NCBI RefSeq assembly: GCF_000156335.1
Contig: NZ_DS999214.1
Coordinates: 242,905 to 306,904 of the forward strand
Length of the DNA stretch: 64,000 nucleotides
Origin: Roseobacter sp. GAI101
GTDB lineage: Bacteria > Pseudomonadota > Alphaproteobacteria > Rhodobacterales > Rhodobacteraceae
Direction of reading: 5' to 3'
Shown here: one piece after another, positions 52,415 to 61,533 of the stretch
How the letters are laid out: every line of letters begins with the position of its first letter
How positions within the stretch are numbered: the first letter of the stretch is position 1
The notes under the pieces: generated by a model
The model's database searches: none
Seen by the model: the letters and a program-made list of their open reading frames with translations, nothing else
Told to the model about the DNA's origin: nothing
Program-made: the position numbers and the translations under genes

Positions 52415-54159
52415 GCGCGGTTGGTGATCCACCGGCACTGGTAGGGCGCAAGGGTGATTGCCGGGGCATCGTGGGTGATCGCCTCGCTTGACAGCAGATC
52501 AACCCAGTTTTCATCCTCGATCATGTTGATCGACGTCGTCGGCACGGTGATCGCCTGATCGCTGACATTGTGCAGGGCAAAGATCGACTGACGCCGGTCA
52601 AGACTTTGGCGCCAAACGCCAAACACGCGCGGATCTTCAAGGCTTACGGTGAATTGTGTCGCGTTGGGATGAAACGCCATCTGCGCCCCGCGCAGCTTCA
52701 GCCGTCCCGTCAACGCCCCAAGCGCGCGCGCTTGATCGGTTTGCGGATCGGCCAGCAGGGCCTGCAACGCCGGATAATCCCAGCGGTGCCGGTTGATCGC
52801 GCGGTTCATCCCGCGATGATCGACCTGCGCGTGATCATTGGGCGTTGCAAGCAGTGAATGGATGTAAAAGGCCGGGATACCCTCAAGCGACATGACGATG
52901 GTTTGCGAACAGATGAAACGGTCGAAATGATGGCTGTCCTTGCCCTTGAAGGTGCCTCCCATCGCCTCGAAAAATGTGATGTTCAGTTCGTAAGGGGACT
53001 GCCCGCCGTCGGGCAAGGCGCGCATCGACACCAGCCCGCCAAGGTCACGGACCGTGTCGATGACCTTTTCCTTTTCGACGTCGGGCAATACCCCCTCGGC
53101 GGGGCGCATCCCGATCCCGTCATGGCTGGCGGTAAAGTTCAGATAGGCACAGCCCATCGGCGCAGGCGGCATCGTGCGCTGCCATTTGTGCAAATATGTA
53201 GCCGAACCCGACATCATCGCGTGCAGGATCAGCGGGGGCAGCGGGAAGTTGTAGATCGCATGTGCCTCGTCCCCCTTGCCGAAATAGCTCAGGTTTTCGG
53301 CTTTGGGCACGTTGGTTTCGGTCAGCAGAATGATCTTTTCGGCCGCGTAGTCACAAAGCAACCGCATCAGCCGGATCACCGCATGGGTCTGGGGCAGATG
53401 GATCGACGGGCTGCCCACCACCTTCCACAAGAACGCCACGGCATCGAGCCGGATGATCTGCACGCCGTTGTCCACGTGTAACCGGATGATGCGCAGGAAT
53501 TCCAACAAGACCTCGGGATTGCGGAAGTCCAGATCGATCTGGTCGTGGCTGAATGTACACCAGACGTGGCGGGGTCCATTCGACGTCTCGACCTCTTGCA
53601 ACAAGGGTGTCGTGCGGGGGCGCACCACCATGCTCAGGTCATCGTCGGGCGAGGCTTCGAAGAAGAACTTGTCATAAGGCGCTTGGCCCTGGCGGTAGGC
53701 GTTGAACCAGTTTCCCTGGCTCGACACGTGGTTGAGCACCAGATCGGACATCAGCGTGAAATCGCCCGCGATCCGGTTGATATCGGGCCAATCCCCAAGT
53801 TGCGGGTTCACAGCCCGGAAATCGGACACTGCAAAGCCGTCGTCGGAAGTATAGGGAAAGAACGGCAGGATATGGACCGAGTTGATCGCGCCCCTGAGAT
53901 AACGCAGCAAGAAATCATGCAGCAAATCCAGAGGCTTGAATGCCCCGTCAATGATTGAATTGCCGTAGGTGATCACCAACGCGTCCCGCTGCGACCAAAG
54001 CGTATTTCCCGGCACGCGCCCCCGCTTGCGCCGCGGCATTTCATCCGGCCAAAACGCGTCGATGATGTGGCTTGCCAGAATATCCGGGTCCAGTTCCGGA
54101 TAGATCTCTTGCACAAGCTGCGCGATCTTGACGCTGATCGAAGGGGATTTTTCTGCCAT
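52411..54159 (-). CDS. GH13_18 sugar phosphorylase (glucosylglycerate/sucrose phosphorylase type)
   Basis: A 582-residue TIM-barrel enzyme. It has HILPFFPYTSDDGFAVSDFR and LMSDLVLNHVSSQGNWF, the nucleophile Asp239 in IIRLDAVAFLWK, the acid/base Glu281 in ILLTETNVP, and FTASHDGIGMRP. The family splits glucosides with phosphate to glucose-1-phosphate: sucrose, sucrose-6-phosphate, glucosylglycerate or glucosylglycerol. Its neighbours favour glucosylglycerate. It is longer than sucrose phosphorylase (about 490), as are known glucosylglycerate phosphorylases. CTAG at 52411-52414 supplies stop codons to both this gene and gpgS. Confidence 0.88.
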   Translation of the reverse strand: MAEKSPSISVKIAQLVQEIYPELDPDILASHIIDAFWPDEMPRRKRGRVPGNTLWSQRDALVITYGNSIIDGAFKPLDLLHDFLLRYLRGAINSVHILPFFPYTSDDGFAVSDFRAVNPQLGDWPDINRIAGDFTLMSDLVLNHVSSQGNWFNAYRQGQAPYDKFFFEASPDDDLSMVVRPRTTPLLQEVETSNGPRHVWCTFSHDQIDLDFRNPEVLLEFLRIIRLHVDNGVQIIRLDAVAFLWKVVGSPSIHLPQTHAVIRLMRLLCDYAAEKIILLTETNVPKAENLSYFGKGDEAHAIYNFPLPPLILHAMMSGSATYLHKWQRTMPPAPMGCAYLNFTASHDGIGMRPAEGVLPDVEKEKVIDTVRDLGGLVSMRALPDGGQSPYELNITFFEAMGGTFKGKDSHHFDRFICSQTIVMSLEGIPAFYIHSLLATPNDHAQVDHRGMNRAINRHRWDYPALQALLADPQTDQARALGALTGRLKLRGAQMAFHPNATQFTVSLEDPRVFGVWRQSLDRRQSIFALHNVSDQAITVPTTSINMIEDENWVDLLSSEAITHDAPAITLAPYQCRWITNRA

Positions 54160-54657
54160 GGAAGCACTGCCTGTATTAATTGAAAGCAGATTGAACCAAT
54201 CAAACTAAAAAGCAAAGGTCTGCAAGGGCATCACCTACCAGGTGACCCATGACAAGGCGACACGAGTGCCTAAGGTTTATGCGAATTATACTGCCTTACT
54301 AACAATTACAGATGTTACGTTTTCGTAGTCGCAAAGCGATAAGGTCGCCCCCTGTGCCATTCAGGAATGTCACTCTTTTCTTCAGATGCGCAACGGGAGA
54401 TTGCGCATGGGATGGGTGATGATACGCGAGCGCGGGTAAAAACGCATAGAGGTGCTGGCGCAGATTGATGACGGACGGTTGAGCGTCCAAAATGGCGCGG
54501 ACGTGTTGAACGGCATTGCCGGATGTTTGTGATCGATTGCGACAGGCTCAATTTTCAGTAATCAGGCCGTTATTTTGGTGGCATAGCCGGCCGGCAGGTA
54601 GACGCGTTGTTTCTTGAATGACGGTATCGGAAGGTTTCGTCCGCCGCATTGCCGATG
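54160..54657. other. Intergenic stretch carrying a transposase remnant
   Basis: About 500 bases, locally poorer in GC near 54180-54310 than the neighbours. It contains the GH13_18 promoter side and the transposase stub listed next. CATTCAGGAATG (54358-54369) precedes the stub and could be part of an old IS end. No intact gene. Confidence 0.45.
54416..54532 (+). pseudogene. Transposase N-terminal remnant (ISNCY-like)
   Basis: The frame reads VMIRERG, stop (TAA 54437-54439), KRIEVLAQIDDGRLSVQNGA, DVLNGIAGCL, stop. Intact relatives read approximately ERELKRIEVLAQVxDGRLSVxxAA and continue into a helix-turn-helix. Only about 38 codons survive with two stops, so the element is dead. Its presence marks past insertion between the phosphorylase and formamidase genes. 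Confidence 0.6.
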
Positions 54658-55596
54658 CTATTGCAGCAAGCTTTTCGCCATCATCATATGTACCCCTTTT
54701 TCACGGTTCACCGTCTGCGTGATGCGCAGGTCACCGGCAAGGCTGCAGAGCATATAGGCGTCCTCGCGGCTGATCCCTGCCCGCTCGGAGACAAGTTCGA
54801 TCATGTCGCGCAGGGCCATCTCGACGCAGCGATCAAGGTCCGGTGCCATCCCCATGGTGATATAGTGGGTCGGTGTTTCTGCCTGCGGATAGGTAAGATC
54901 GCGATCCTTCAGAACCGTCAAACGGAAGTGCCCGCGCAGGGCTGTTTCGATGGCCGTGACGCAGACCTCTCCATCGCCTTGCGCACCGTGACCGTCGCCG
55001 CACGAAAACAGCGCCCCCTCGGCAAAGACCGGCAGATAGAGGGTGGTGCCTTTGACCAGCTCCTTGTTGTCGATGTTACCACCGTGCACCCGCGGCTCGA
55101 TCGTGGAGATGCGCCCCCAGTCAGCAGGCGGTGCCACCCCCATCACGCCAAAAAACGGTGCCAGATCCAGTTCGAGACCCCAAGGCATCTTGGCGACACC
55201 CCTCTCGGCATCAAGCGGGATGTTGGTGTGATGCAAGCGGGGGAAATCCAGAGGCAATGTGCCTGCCAGAGGACGGATGAAGTTGAAGCCCCAATCCTGC
55301 CGGAGTGAAACGTCCAGTATGTCGATTTGCAGTACATCTCCTGGCAGGGCTCCCGTAACCGCAACCGGTCCGGTCAGGATATGACCCGGAACAGCTGGAA
55401 CACCCGCCGCATGTATCTCCAACAATTCGGGCGGCACGTGGAAGCTGGCAGGCGGAAGGCTCATCGGCCCTCCAGAGATGGTGTCGATGATCACTTCGTC
55501 GCCGCTGTTGATCGTCATCGCAGGGGCAAGGCTGGCATCAAAAAAGCCCCAATGACAGGTTTTCACAGAAGCCTTGAGAATTTCGGGCGTCATCAT
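54658..55596 (-). CDS. fmdA: Acetamidase/formamidase family enzyme
   Basis: Hydrolyses formamide or short amides to ammonia and the acid. The 312-residue protein carries the FmdA_AmdA marks HWGFFDASLAPAMTINSGDE, VPAVPGHILTGPVAV, GDVLQIDILDV, STIEPRVHGGNIDNKELVKG, GALFSCGDGHGAQGDGEVCV and THYITMGMAPDLDRC. Start 55596 is used because GAAGGAAAGA precedes it; ATGs at 55593 and 55617 are alternatives. Some members act on cyclic or modified amides. It stands alone, divergent from the SDR gene. Confidence 0.9.
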   Translation of the reverse strand: MMTPEILKASVKTCHWGFFDASLAPAMTINSGDEVIIDTISGGPMSLPPASFHVPPELLEIHAAGVPAVPGHILTGPVAVTGALPGDVLQIDILDVSLRQDWGFNFIRPLAGTLPLDFPRLHHTNIPLDAERGVAKMPWGLELDLAPFFGVMGVAPPADWGRISTIEPRVHGGNIDNKELVKGTTLYLPVFAEGALFSCGDGHGAQGDGEVCVTAIETALRGHFRLTVLKDRDLTYPQAETPTHYITMGMAPDLDRCVEMALRDMIELVSERAGISREDAYMLCSLAGDLRITQTVNREKGVHMMMAKSLLQ

Positions 55597-55864
55597 TCTT
55601 TCCTTCGGTGCCGTCATGTTAACGTGCCTGAGGTTGCTGGGTCATTGAACAGGCCTTGGGCGGTGTCGGTGCAGATACAGAAAATCAGCTCCAAAAGCCA
55701 TCAGTTTCCGCCTCGGGTCGTCGCCCATGTTGTCTGGCGCGGCGTTCTGTTTGAATTGAGCCAGCGCGATATTCTGCACAAAGCCGGGATTTAGATTGAA
55801 TTCCAGCCAACGCCGCGCAACATTCGCGTCAAACAGCTTAATCTACGAATTCGGGAGAAGAGAA

Positions 55865-56626
55865 ATGGAACTTCAGGGACACGCGGCGATCGTGACGGGG
55901 GGCGCATCGGGCCTTGGTGGGGCGACGGCGGAAATGCTGGCAAAAGCAGGTGCCAAGGTTGCGATCTTCGACATGAACGACGAAATGGGGCAGGCAAAGG
56001 CCAACGAAATCGGCGGTACGTTCTTCAAGGTAAACGTGACCGATGAGGACGCGGTCGCAAGCGCGATTGCAGACGCCGAGGGGGTGCATGGCAAGGCGCG
56101 GATCCTTGTGAACTGCGCGGGCATCGGGCCGCCAGCCAAGGTTGTCAGCCGGGAAGGCGATGCGCTGCCGCTGTCCGATTTTTCCAATGTCATCAATGTT
56201 AACCTTCTGGGGTCCTTCAACGTCCTGTCGAAGTTCGCAGCCGCCTTGCACAAGGCAGACCCCGTTGGTGAAGAACGCGGTGTGATCATTAACACTGCGT
56301 CTGTCGCTGCATTTGACGGTCAGATCGGGCAGGCAGCCTATGCCGCGTCCAAGGGGGGAATTGTGGGGATGACCCTGCCGATTGCACGCGAACTGGCGCG
56401 CTATGGCATCCGTGTTGTGACGATTGCGCCGGGGCTTTTCCTGACGCCGCTGCTGGCGAGCCTGCCGGAAGAAGCACAGCAATCGCTGGGCGCGCAGGTG
56501 CCGTTCCCCAGCCGTCTGGGGGATCCGTCTGAATACGCCAAGATGGTTGGCGCGATCATTGATAATCCGATGTTGAACGGTGAAACGATCCGCCTTGATG
56601 GCGCGATCCGCATGGCACCGAAATAA
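55865..56626 (+). CDS. Short-chain dehydrogenase, 3-hydroxyacyl-CoA dehydrogenase type II
   Basis: A 254-residue classical SDR. It has VTGGASGLGGATAEMLAKAG (NAD fold), DMND after strand 2 (NAD preference), NCAGIGPPAKV, the catalytic NTASVAAFDGQIGQAAYAAS with Tyr near 159 and Lys 163, and PGLFLTPLL. It closely follows the HSD10-like proteins that oxidise 3-hydroxyacyl-CoA. A thiolase is 24 bases downstream, supporting a beta-oxidation pair. Start 55865 has GGGAGAAGAGAA upstream; the longer frame from 55796 lacks that. Confidence 0.92.
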   Translation: MELQGHAAIVTGGASGLGGATAEMLAKAGAKVAIFDMNDEMGQAKANEIGGTFFKVNVTDEDAVASAIADAEGVHGKARILVNCAGIGPPAKVVSREGDALPLSDFSNVINVNLLGSFNVLSKFAAALHKADPVGEERGVIINTASVAAFDGQIGQAAYAASKGGIVGMTLPIARELARYGIRVVTIAPGLFLTPLLASLPEEAQQSLGAQVPFPSRLGDPSEYAKMVGAIIDNPMLNGETIRLDGAIRMAPK

Positions 56627-56650
56627 ACATTCTTTGGGAGGGGAAACAAA

Positions 56651-57811
56651 ATGGCTGAAGCATATATCGTAGAAACGGCGCGTACGGCAGGGGGGCGTCG
56701 GGGTGGCGCGCTGCGCGACTGGCATCCGGCAAATCTGGGGGCAGAGGTGCTTAATGCACTTGTGGATCGCACAGGCATCGACGGTGCCATCATCGACGAC
56801 GTGATCGTCGGATGCGTGACACAGGGCGGCGAACAGGCTTTTGCCTTCGGGCGCAACTGTGTGCTGGCGTCCAAGCTGCCGCAATCCGTGCCCGCCGTGA
56901 CGATCGACCGGCAATGTGGCAGTTCCCAGCAGGCGGTGCAGTTTGCCGCGCAGGCTGTGATGTCGGGCACGCAGGATGTCGTGGTCGCGATGGGTGTCGA
57001 AAGCATGACGCGTGTGCCGATGGGATCGAATGTCTATCTTTACGGCAAGGCAGAGTTGGGCGAAGGCCCGTTCAGCGACCGGATCGCCGAGCGCTACGGC
57101 ACCAAGAATTTCAGCCAGTTCATCGGTGCCGAGATGATCGCGGAAAAGTACGGCTTTGACCGCGAGGCGCTGGACGCCTACGCGCTTGAAAGCCACAAGC
57201 GCGCGACGGCCGCGCGAAACGAAGGTCGGTTCGATGCAGAGATCATTCCGCTTGATATCGAGGGTGGCCTGCACACCCGCGACGAGGGCATTCGCGAGGA
57301 TGCGACGCTGGAGTCTATTTCCGGCGTTAAATTGTTGCAGCCTGACGGCATGATCTCGGCCGCGAATGCGTCGCAGATTTGCGATGGTGCGGCGGGCGTT
57401 TTGATTGTGTCGGAAGCGGCGTTGAAGAAATACAACCTGACGCCCAAGGCGCGGATCGTCAATTTGACGGTCACCGCCGGCGATCCGGTCATCATGCTGG
57501 AAGAGCCGCTGCCCGCCACGGACCATGCGCTGAAACGTGCGGCTATGAAGATCGACGATATTGATCTGTTTGAGGTAAACGAAGCCTTCGCCCCGATCCC
57601 CATGGCGTGGCTCAAGCATACGGGTGCTGATCCCGAAAAGCTGAACGTAAACGGGGGGGCCATCGCCTTGGGCCACCCGCTGGGTGCTTCGGGTGCGCGG
57701 TTGATGACAACACTGGTGCACAGCCTGCATGCGCATGGCAAGAAATACGGTCTGCAAACCATGTGCGAAGGCGGAGGCATCGCCAATGTCACCATCATAG
57801 AGGCTGTTTAA
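56651..57811 (+). CDS. Acetyl-CoA acyltransferase (thiolase)
   Basis: A 386-residue thiolase that cleaves 3-ketoacyl-CoA with CoA. The acyl-binding Cys89 is in DRQCGSSQQAV; EVNEAFAPIP, GGAIALGHPLGASGARL (His) and CEGGGIANVT (second Cys) complete the site. With the SDR before it, it forms the last two steps of fatty or branched acyl-CoA breakdown. GGGAGGGG is 9 bases before the ATG. Confidence 0.95.
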   Translation: MAEAYIVETARTAGGRRGGALRDWHPANLGAEVLNALVDRTGIDGAIIDDVIVGCVTQGGEQAFAFGRNCVLASKLPQSVPAVTIDRQCGSSQQAVQFAAQAVMSGTQDVVVAMGVESMTRVPMGSNVYLYGKAELGEGPFSDRIAERYGTKNFSQFIGAEMIAEKYGFDREALDAYALESHKRATAARNEGRFDAEIIPLDIEGGLHTRDEGIREDATLESISGVKLLQPDGMISAANASQICDGAAGVLIVSEAALKKYNLTPKARIVNLTVTAGDPVIMLEEPLPATDHALKRAAMKIDDIDLFEVNEAFAPIPMAWLKHTGADPEKLNVNGGAIALGHPLGASGARLMTTLVHSLHAHGKKYGLQTMCEGGGIANVTIIEAV

Positions 57812-57919
57812 GCTCTGATTGCAGCGAAACGGGGGTGTCCGACGCAACGTTGGCCATTCCCAATCGGGTACGGCGGTGCGACGCTGTGCCCAAAGCCCTT
57901 TAGTCTTCGGAGACCCCCA

Positions 57920-58897
57920 ATGACATTGCCAGCCCTATTCGACCCGCTTCGTATCCCCCTGATCGGCAGCCCGCTTTTCATCATCTCGAACCCTGACCTG
58001 GTGATTGCGCAATGCAAGGCCGGGATTGTCGGCAGTTTCCCCGCCTTGAACGCCCGCGAGGGTGAAGGGGAGCCGATTGAACTGGATCGTTGGCTGACAC
58101 GCATTAAGGAAGAACTGGACCGCCACAACCAAGCCAACCCGGATACACCGGCGGCACCTTACGCGGTGAACCAGATCGTACACCGGTCCAACACCCGACT
58201 TGAGCGCGATGTCGAGATTTGCGTAAAGCACGAGGTGCCGCTTTGGATCACATCGCTTGGCGCGCAGACCTGGCTGAACGATGCCGTGCACAGTGTTGGC
58301 GGTGTCGTGTTGCATGACATCATCGACAACCGCTTTGCCCACAAGGCGATCGAAAAGGGCGCTGATGGTCTGATTGCCGTTGCTGCCGGGGCAGGGGGTC
58401 ATGCGGGCGCTCAGTCGCCCTTTGCACTGGTTCAAGAGATCCGTGAATGGTTCGACGGGCCGTTGTTCCTGTCTGGTGCAATCGCGCGCGGGGACAGCAT
58501 CCTGGCCGCGCAGGCAATGGGGGCGGACGGCGGGTATGCCGGGTCTGCGTTCATCGCGACAGCCGAAGCAAACGCGGACGAGCGGTACAAGCAGATGGTC
58601 GCTGAATCAGGTGCATCAGATATCGTCTATTCCGATCTGTTTACCGGCGTCTGGGGCAATTACCTGAAACCGTCGATCGCGGCGCAGGGCATGGACCCCG
58701 ACAACCTGGAACGGTCTGATCCGTCGAACATGGATTTCGGCGCAGACCGGCAAAAGCCCAAAAGCTGGAAAGAGATCTGGGGTGCGGGCCAAGGCATCGG
58801 TGCGGTCAAGTCCGTCGTGCCAGCCGCTGAACTGGTGGACCGTCTTGTCGGTGAATATGCAGCTGCGCGCAAAAGGTTGTTTGACCTCACCGCATAA
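57920..58897 (+). CDS. Nitronate monooxygenase family flavoprotein
   Basis: A 325-residue FMN TIM-barrel enzyme oxidising alkyl nitronates, or a related enoyl-reductase-like reaction. Marks: PLIGSPLFIISNPDLVIAQC, GIVGSFPALNARE, LIAVAAGAGGHAGAQSPFAL with the active-site His, LSGAIARGDSILAAQAMGAD and GGYAGSAFIAT binding FMN phosphate. It is 108 bases after the thiolase; co-transcription is possible. In such acyl-CoA contexts members may process unusual acids. Confidence 0.9.
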   Translation: MTLPALFDPLRIPLIGSPLFIISNPDLVIAQCKAGIVGSFPALNAREGEGEPIELDRWLTRIKEELDRHNQANPDTPAAPYAVNQIVHRSNTRLERDVEICVKHEVPLWITSLGAQTWLNDAVHSVGGVVLHDIIDNRFAHKAIEKGADGLIAVAAGAGGHAGAQSPFALVQEIREWFDGPLFLSGAIARGDSILAAQAMGADGGYAGSAFIATAEANADERYKQMVAESGASDIVYSDLFTGVWGNYLKPSIAAQGMDPDNLERSDPSNMDFGADRQKPKSWKEIWGAGQGIGAVKSVVPAAELVDRLVGEYAAARKRLFDLTA

Positions 58898-58955
58898 GGT
58901 TGGCTGGAAGGGGTCACGGCCTGTAGAAATAGGAAAGCGTCGATTGCTTTTTGTC

Positions 58956-58973
58956 AAAGCGTCGGCGCTTTTT
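58956..58973 (+). terminator. Probable intrinsic terminator after the nitronate monooxygenase gene
   Basis: AAAGCG-TCGG-CGCTTT followed by further Ts: 6-bp stem, UNCG-class tetraloop and a short U-run. A weaker twin (AAAGC...GCTTTTT, 58934-58952) lies just before it, sharing AAAGCGTCG. Confidence 0.6.
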
Positions 58974-59157
58974 CGTGGTACCTGACCCTAAGGGGAAAAT
59001 CTAAAAGCTACCTAGAGTCGGCTTGTGGGCCTATAGGTTGCAAAATATCTTGCCTATATCACCTAAGCGTGTAAAGTTTTAATCAGCCTGTTGCAGAGGA
59101 AGCCTCGGCACAGTACTGCTTTCAGGCATAAGAGTTTGCCTTGGTAAGGATTGACAC

Positions 59158-59910
59158 ATGACACCTACGTCTCGGATTTCAGTAGTTACGGCTACGTTTA
59201 ACCGGGCTGAGACGTTGGCACAATGCTTGCGCAGTGTTCAGAATCAGACCTACCCCCATGTTGAGCATATTATTCAGGATGCCGGATCAACGGATTGGTC
59301 CCTGGAAGTTATCAAAGCGATGATGACCGAAAATACCAAGTTGATCAGTCATACGGATGGCGGCATTTACGACGGGATCAACAAGGGCATTGCGCGGGCG
59401 ACCGGTGATATCATCGGACTGCTGCATTCCGATGACTTCTATGCTTCTGACACGGTGCTTGAGAAAGTCGCCAAACTTATGGAAGATCCCGCAGTTGATG
59501 GCGTCTATGGCGATCTCGATTATGTCGATGCGGAAGACACTTCGAAGATCATTCGCAAGTGGCGGTCCGGTAATTACGCCGCCAACCGTCTGCGCCAAGG
59601 CTGGATGCCCCCGCACCCGACAGTCTATCTGCGTCGCGAAGTCTTTGAAAGTTGGGGTGTATACGACACTTCCTACTTCGTGGGTGCCGATTATGACGCG
59701 ATGCTGCGCTATCTCGTAAAAGGCAAGGTCAACCTTGCCTATCTGCCAGAGGTTATGGTCAAAATGCGCCGCGGTGGAAAAAGTAACGGGTCATTCGCAA
59801 ATATCCTGCGCAAAAGCAGCGAAGATTATCGCAGCATCCGCAGAAATGGTGTGGGTGGCTTTGGCACTTTGGCGCGCAAGAATTTCTCCAAAGTATCGCA
59901 ATTCTTCTAA
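59158..59910 (+). CDS. Family 2 glycosyltransferase
   Basis: A 250-residue GT-A enzyme of the WcaA/WbyL kind. Marks: ISVVTATFNRAETLAQCLRS, IIQDAGSTDWSLEVI, DGGIYDGINKGIARATGDII, the metal-binding LLHSDDFYA, and the acceptor-side PPHPTVYLRREVFESWG with GADYDAMLRYL. It has no membrane helix and probably adds a sugar in lipopolysaccharide or capsule assembly. It stands alone after a 260-base gap lacking genes and ends 4 bases from the convergent Anbu gene. Confidence 0.9.
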   Translation: MTPTSRISVVTATFNRAETLAQCLRSVQNQTYPHVEHIIQDAGSTDWSLEVIKAMMTENTKLISHTDGGIYDGINKGIARATGDIIGLLHSDDFYASDTVLEKVAKLMEDPAVDGVYGDLDYVDAEDTSKIIRKWRSGNYAANRLRQGWMPPHPTVYLRREVFESWGVYDTSYFVGADYDAMLRYLVKGKVNLAYLPEVMVKMRRGGKSNGSFANILRKSSEDYRSIRRNGVGGFGTLARKNFSKVSQFF

Positions 59911-59914
59911 AGCG

Positions 59915-60667
59915 TTACTTCGCGCGTTTCCCCGATTCAATATCGTAGGATGGCAAGGTTTGGAAAGCACTTTTCAGGGCGTCCCCCCATCCTTTCGAGA
60001 TTGACTGATACATCGGGTCTTCTTGTTCGATGCGGGTTCTGGTCGCGACCTCGAAGGTGTCATTCTCGTAAGTTTGCACGTCAATCGGCAAGCCGACAGA
60101 CAGATTCGCCTTGAGGGTCGAATCGAACGACACCAGCAATAACTTTACCGCGTCTTGCAGGCTCATGTGGGGTTCATAGGCACGAACGAGAATTGGCTTG
60201 CCGTATTTCGTCTCGCCGATCTGAAAAAAGGGCGTGTCTTCGGTAATTTCGATGAAATTCCCTTCGGGGTAGACCAGAAACATCGTTGGCAAGCCGTCTT
60301 TGATCTGGCCGCCCACGATCACCGTGGCCTGAAAGCTCGCGGCGGTCATCTGGCCTTTGCTTTGGATTTCGACAATTACTTCACGCAGGGTCTGACCCAC
60401 CAAGCGGGCGACCTGAAACATCGTCGGGGCGTGCAGGATGCTCGGGTCACGCTCAAGCGCTTTCTTCGAGCGTTCTTCCAACAGGCTGATCAATGACTGT
60501 GTCGTGGCCAGATTGCCCGCGGTCATGATTGTGATCAGCCGTTCGCCGGGGACCTGAAAGGTGAACATCTTCCGAGTGGTCGAAAAATTATCAACGCCCG
60601 CATTCGTGCGGGTGTCCGACATGAAAACCAGCCCCTTGTCCAAGCGAAGCGCCACGCAATAGGTCAT
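59915..60667 (-). CDS. Anbu: ancestral beta-subunit proteasome-like protease
   Basis: A 250-residue Ntn-hydrolase of the HslV/20S group. After removal of Met the N-terminus is Thr (TYCVALRLDKGLVFMSDTRT). Mature Thr1, Asp17 and a Lys in STTRKMF match the catalytic set. MTAGNLATTQSLISLL is the conserved loop. Known Anbu forms open helical rings and its peptidase activity is hard to show. It is the last gene of the operon with ATP-grasp, alpha-E and transglutaminase proteins, the classic Anbu neighbourhood. Function of the set is unknown; peptide-tag making and removal has been proposed. Confidence 0.94.
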   Translation of the reverse strand: MTYCVALRLDKGLVFMSDTRTNAGVDNFSTTRKMFTFQVPGERLITIMTAGNLATTQSLISLLEERSKKALERDPSILHAPTMFQVARLVGQTLREVIVEIQSKGQMTAASFQATVIVGGQIKDGLPTMFLVYPEGNFIEITEDTPFFQIGETKYGKPILVRAYEPHMSLQDAVKLLLVSFDSTLKANLSVGLPIDVQTYENDTFEVATRTRIEQEDPMYQSISKGWGDALKSAFQTLPSYDIESGKRAK

Positions 60668-60723
60668 TGTCTTTTTATCCGTTTACAATTGCTAACTCGG
60701 CCACGCCGAAACCATGGCCCGAC

Positions 60724-61521
60724 TTACTGCTGGACCTGAAGATTTACAATCATAGTTTCTTTTGCGTCACCAACCCGTAAACCAGAAAATGGAGCGGCGT
60801 CGTGATAATCCCTGCCCACCGCCAAGCGCACATAGCGTGCATCGGGACTTTGGGTGTTGGAAACGTCGAAACCGACCCATCCCAGCCCTTCCACATAGGC
60901 TTCGGCCCAGGCATGGCTGGCGTCCTGGTCGATCTGCCCGTCCATCATCAGATATCCGCTGACATAGCGTGCGGGAATACCGCTTGCCCGGGCGGCGGAA
61001 ATAAAGATATGCGCATGGTCTTGGCAAACCCCCGTGCCGCCCTGCATCGCCTCTTCGGCGGTTGTGGCGACATAGGTGCCGTCCTTGCCGTAGCTCACTT
61101 TTTCAGCGATCAGATTTGACAGGCTGTGAAGGCGGTTCAGGGTATTGGGTTCCTTGCCGGTCTGCGAAGCCAGCGCGCTGATTTCGGCACCCGGGGTCGT
61201 CAGCGCGGTTGGCCGGCTGAAATACCACAGCGGCGGCCCGTTCTTTGGCAGGGGTACGATGCCGGCGGTATCGGTTGTCTCGACAGTACCAGCGGCGGTG
61301 ATCGAAATCGATTGCCCCCCGGCATCGACATTAACCAGATGCACATCGTTTCCGTGATGATCGGTGTAAAAGGCCTCGATCACGCCGCCCTCAAGCGTGA
61401 CATCCCAATCGATGATCTTTTGGCAGGGCACGACCTGCGGCGTCAGGCGAAGCTGTTGCAGCGCATAATCCACGGGCTGGTCATAGCTGTATCTGGTGGT
61501 GTGGCTGATCTGAAGAAGCAT
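60724..61521 (-). CDS. Transglutaminase-like cysteine protease of the Anbu cluster
   Basis: A 265-residue protein with an N-terminal bacterial transglutaminase region (LQISHTTRYSYDQPVDYALQ). The papain-like core has Cys in GGTGVCQDHAHIFISAARAS, His in DASHAWAEAYVEGLGWVGFD and Asp in FDVSNTQ. No signal peptide, so cytoplasmic like Anbu. Such proteins cleave or form isopeptide bonds. It is 12 bases after the alpha-E gene. Confidence 0.92.
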   Translation of the reverse strand: MLLQISHTTRYSYDQPVDYALQQLRLTPQVVPCQKIIDWDVTLEGGVIEAFYTDHHGNDVHLVNVDAGGQSISITAAGTVETTDTAGIVPLPKNGPPLWYFSRPTALTTPGAEISALASQTGKEPNTLNRLHSLSNLIAEKVSYGKDGTYVATTAEEAMQGGTGVCQDHAHIFISAARASGIPARYVSGYLMMDGQIDQDASHAWAEAYVEGLGWVGFDVSNTQSPDARYVRLAVGRDYHDAAPFSGLRVGDAKETMIVNLQVQQ

Positions 61522-61533
61522 GTCTGGATCCGC

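Noticed and set aside
55838..57847. 669-codon minus-strand open frame opposite the SDR and thiolase genes
   Set aside because: Covers two clear enzyme genes and the gap between them; no family resemblance.
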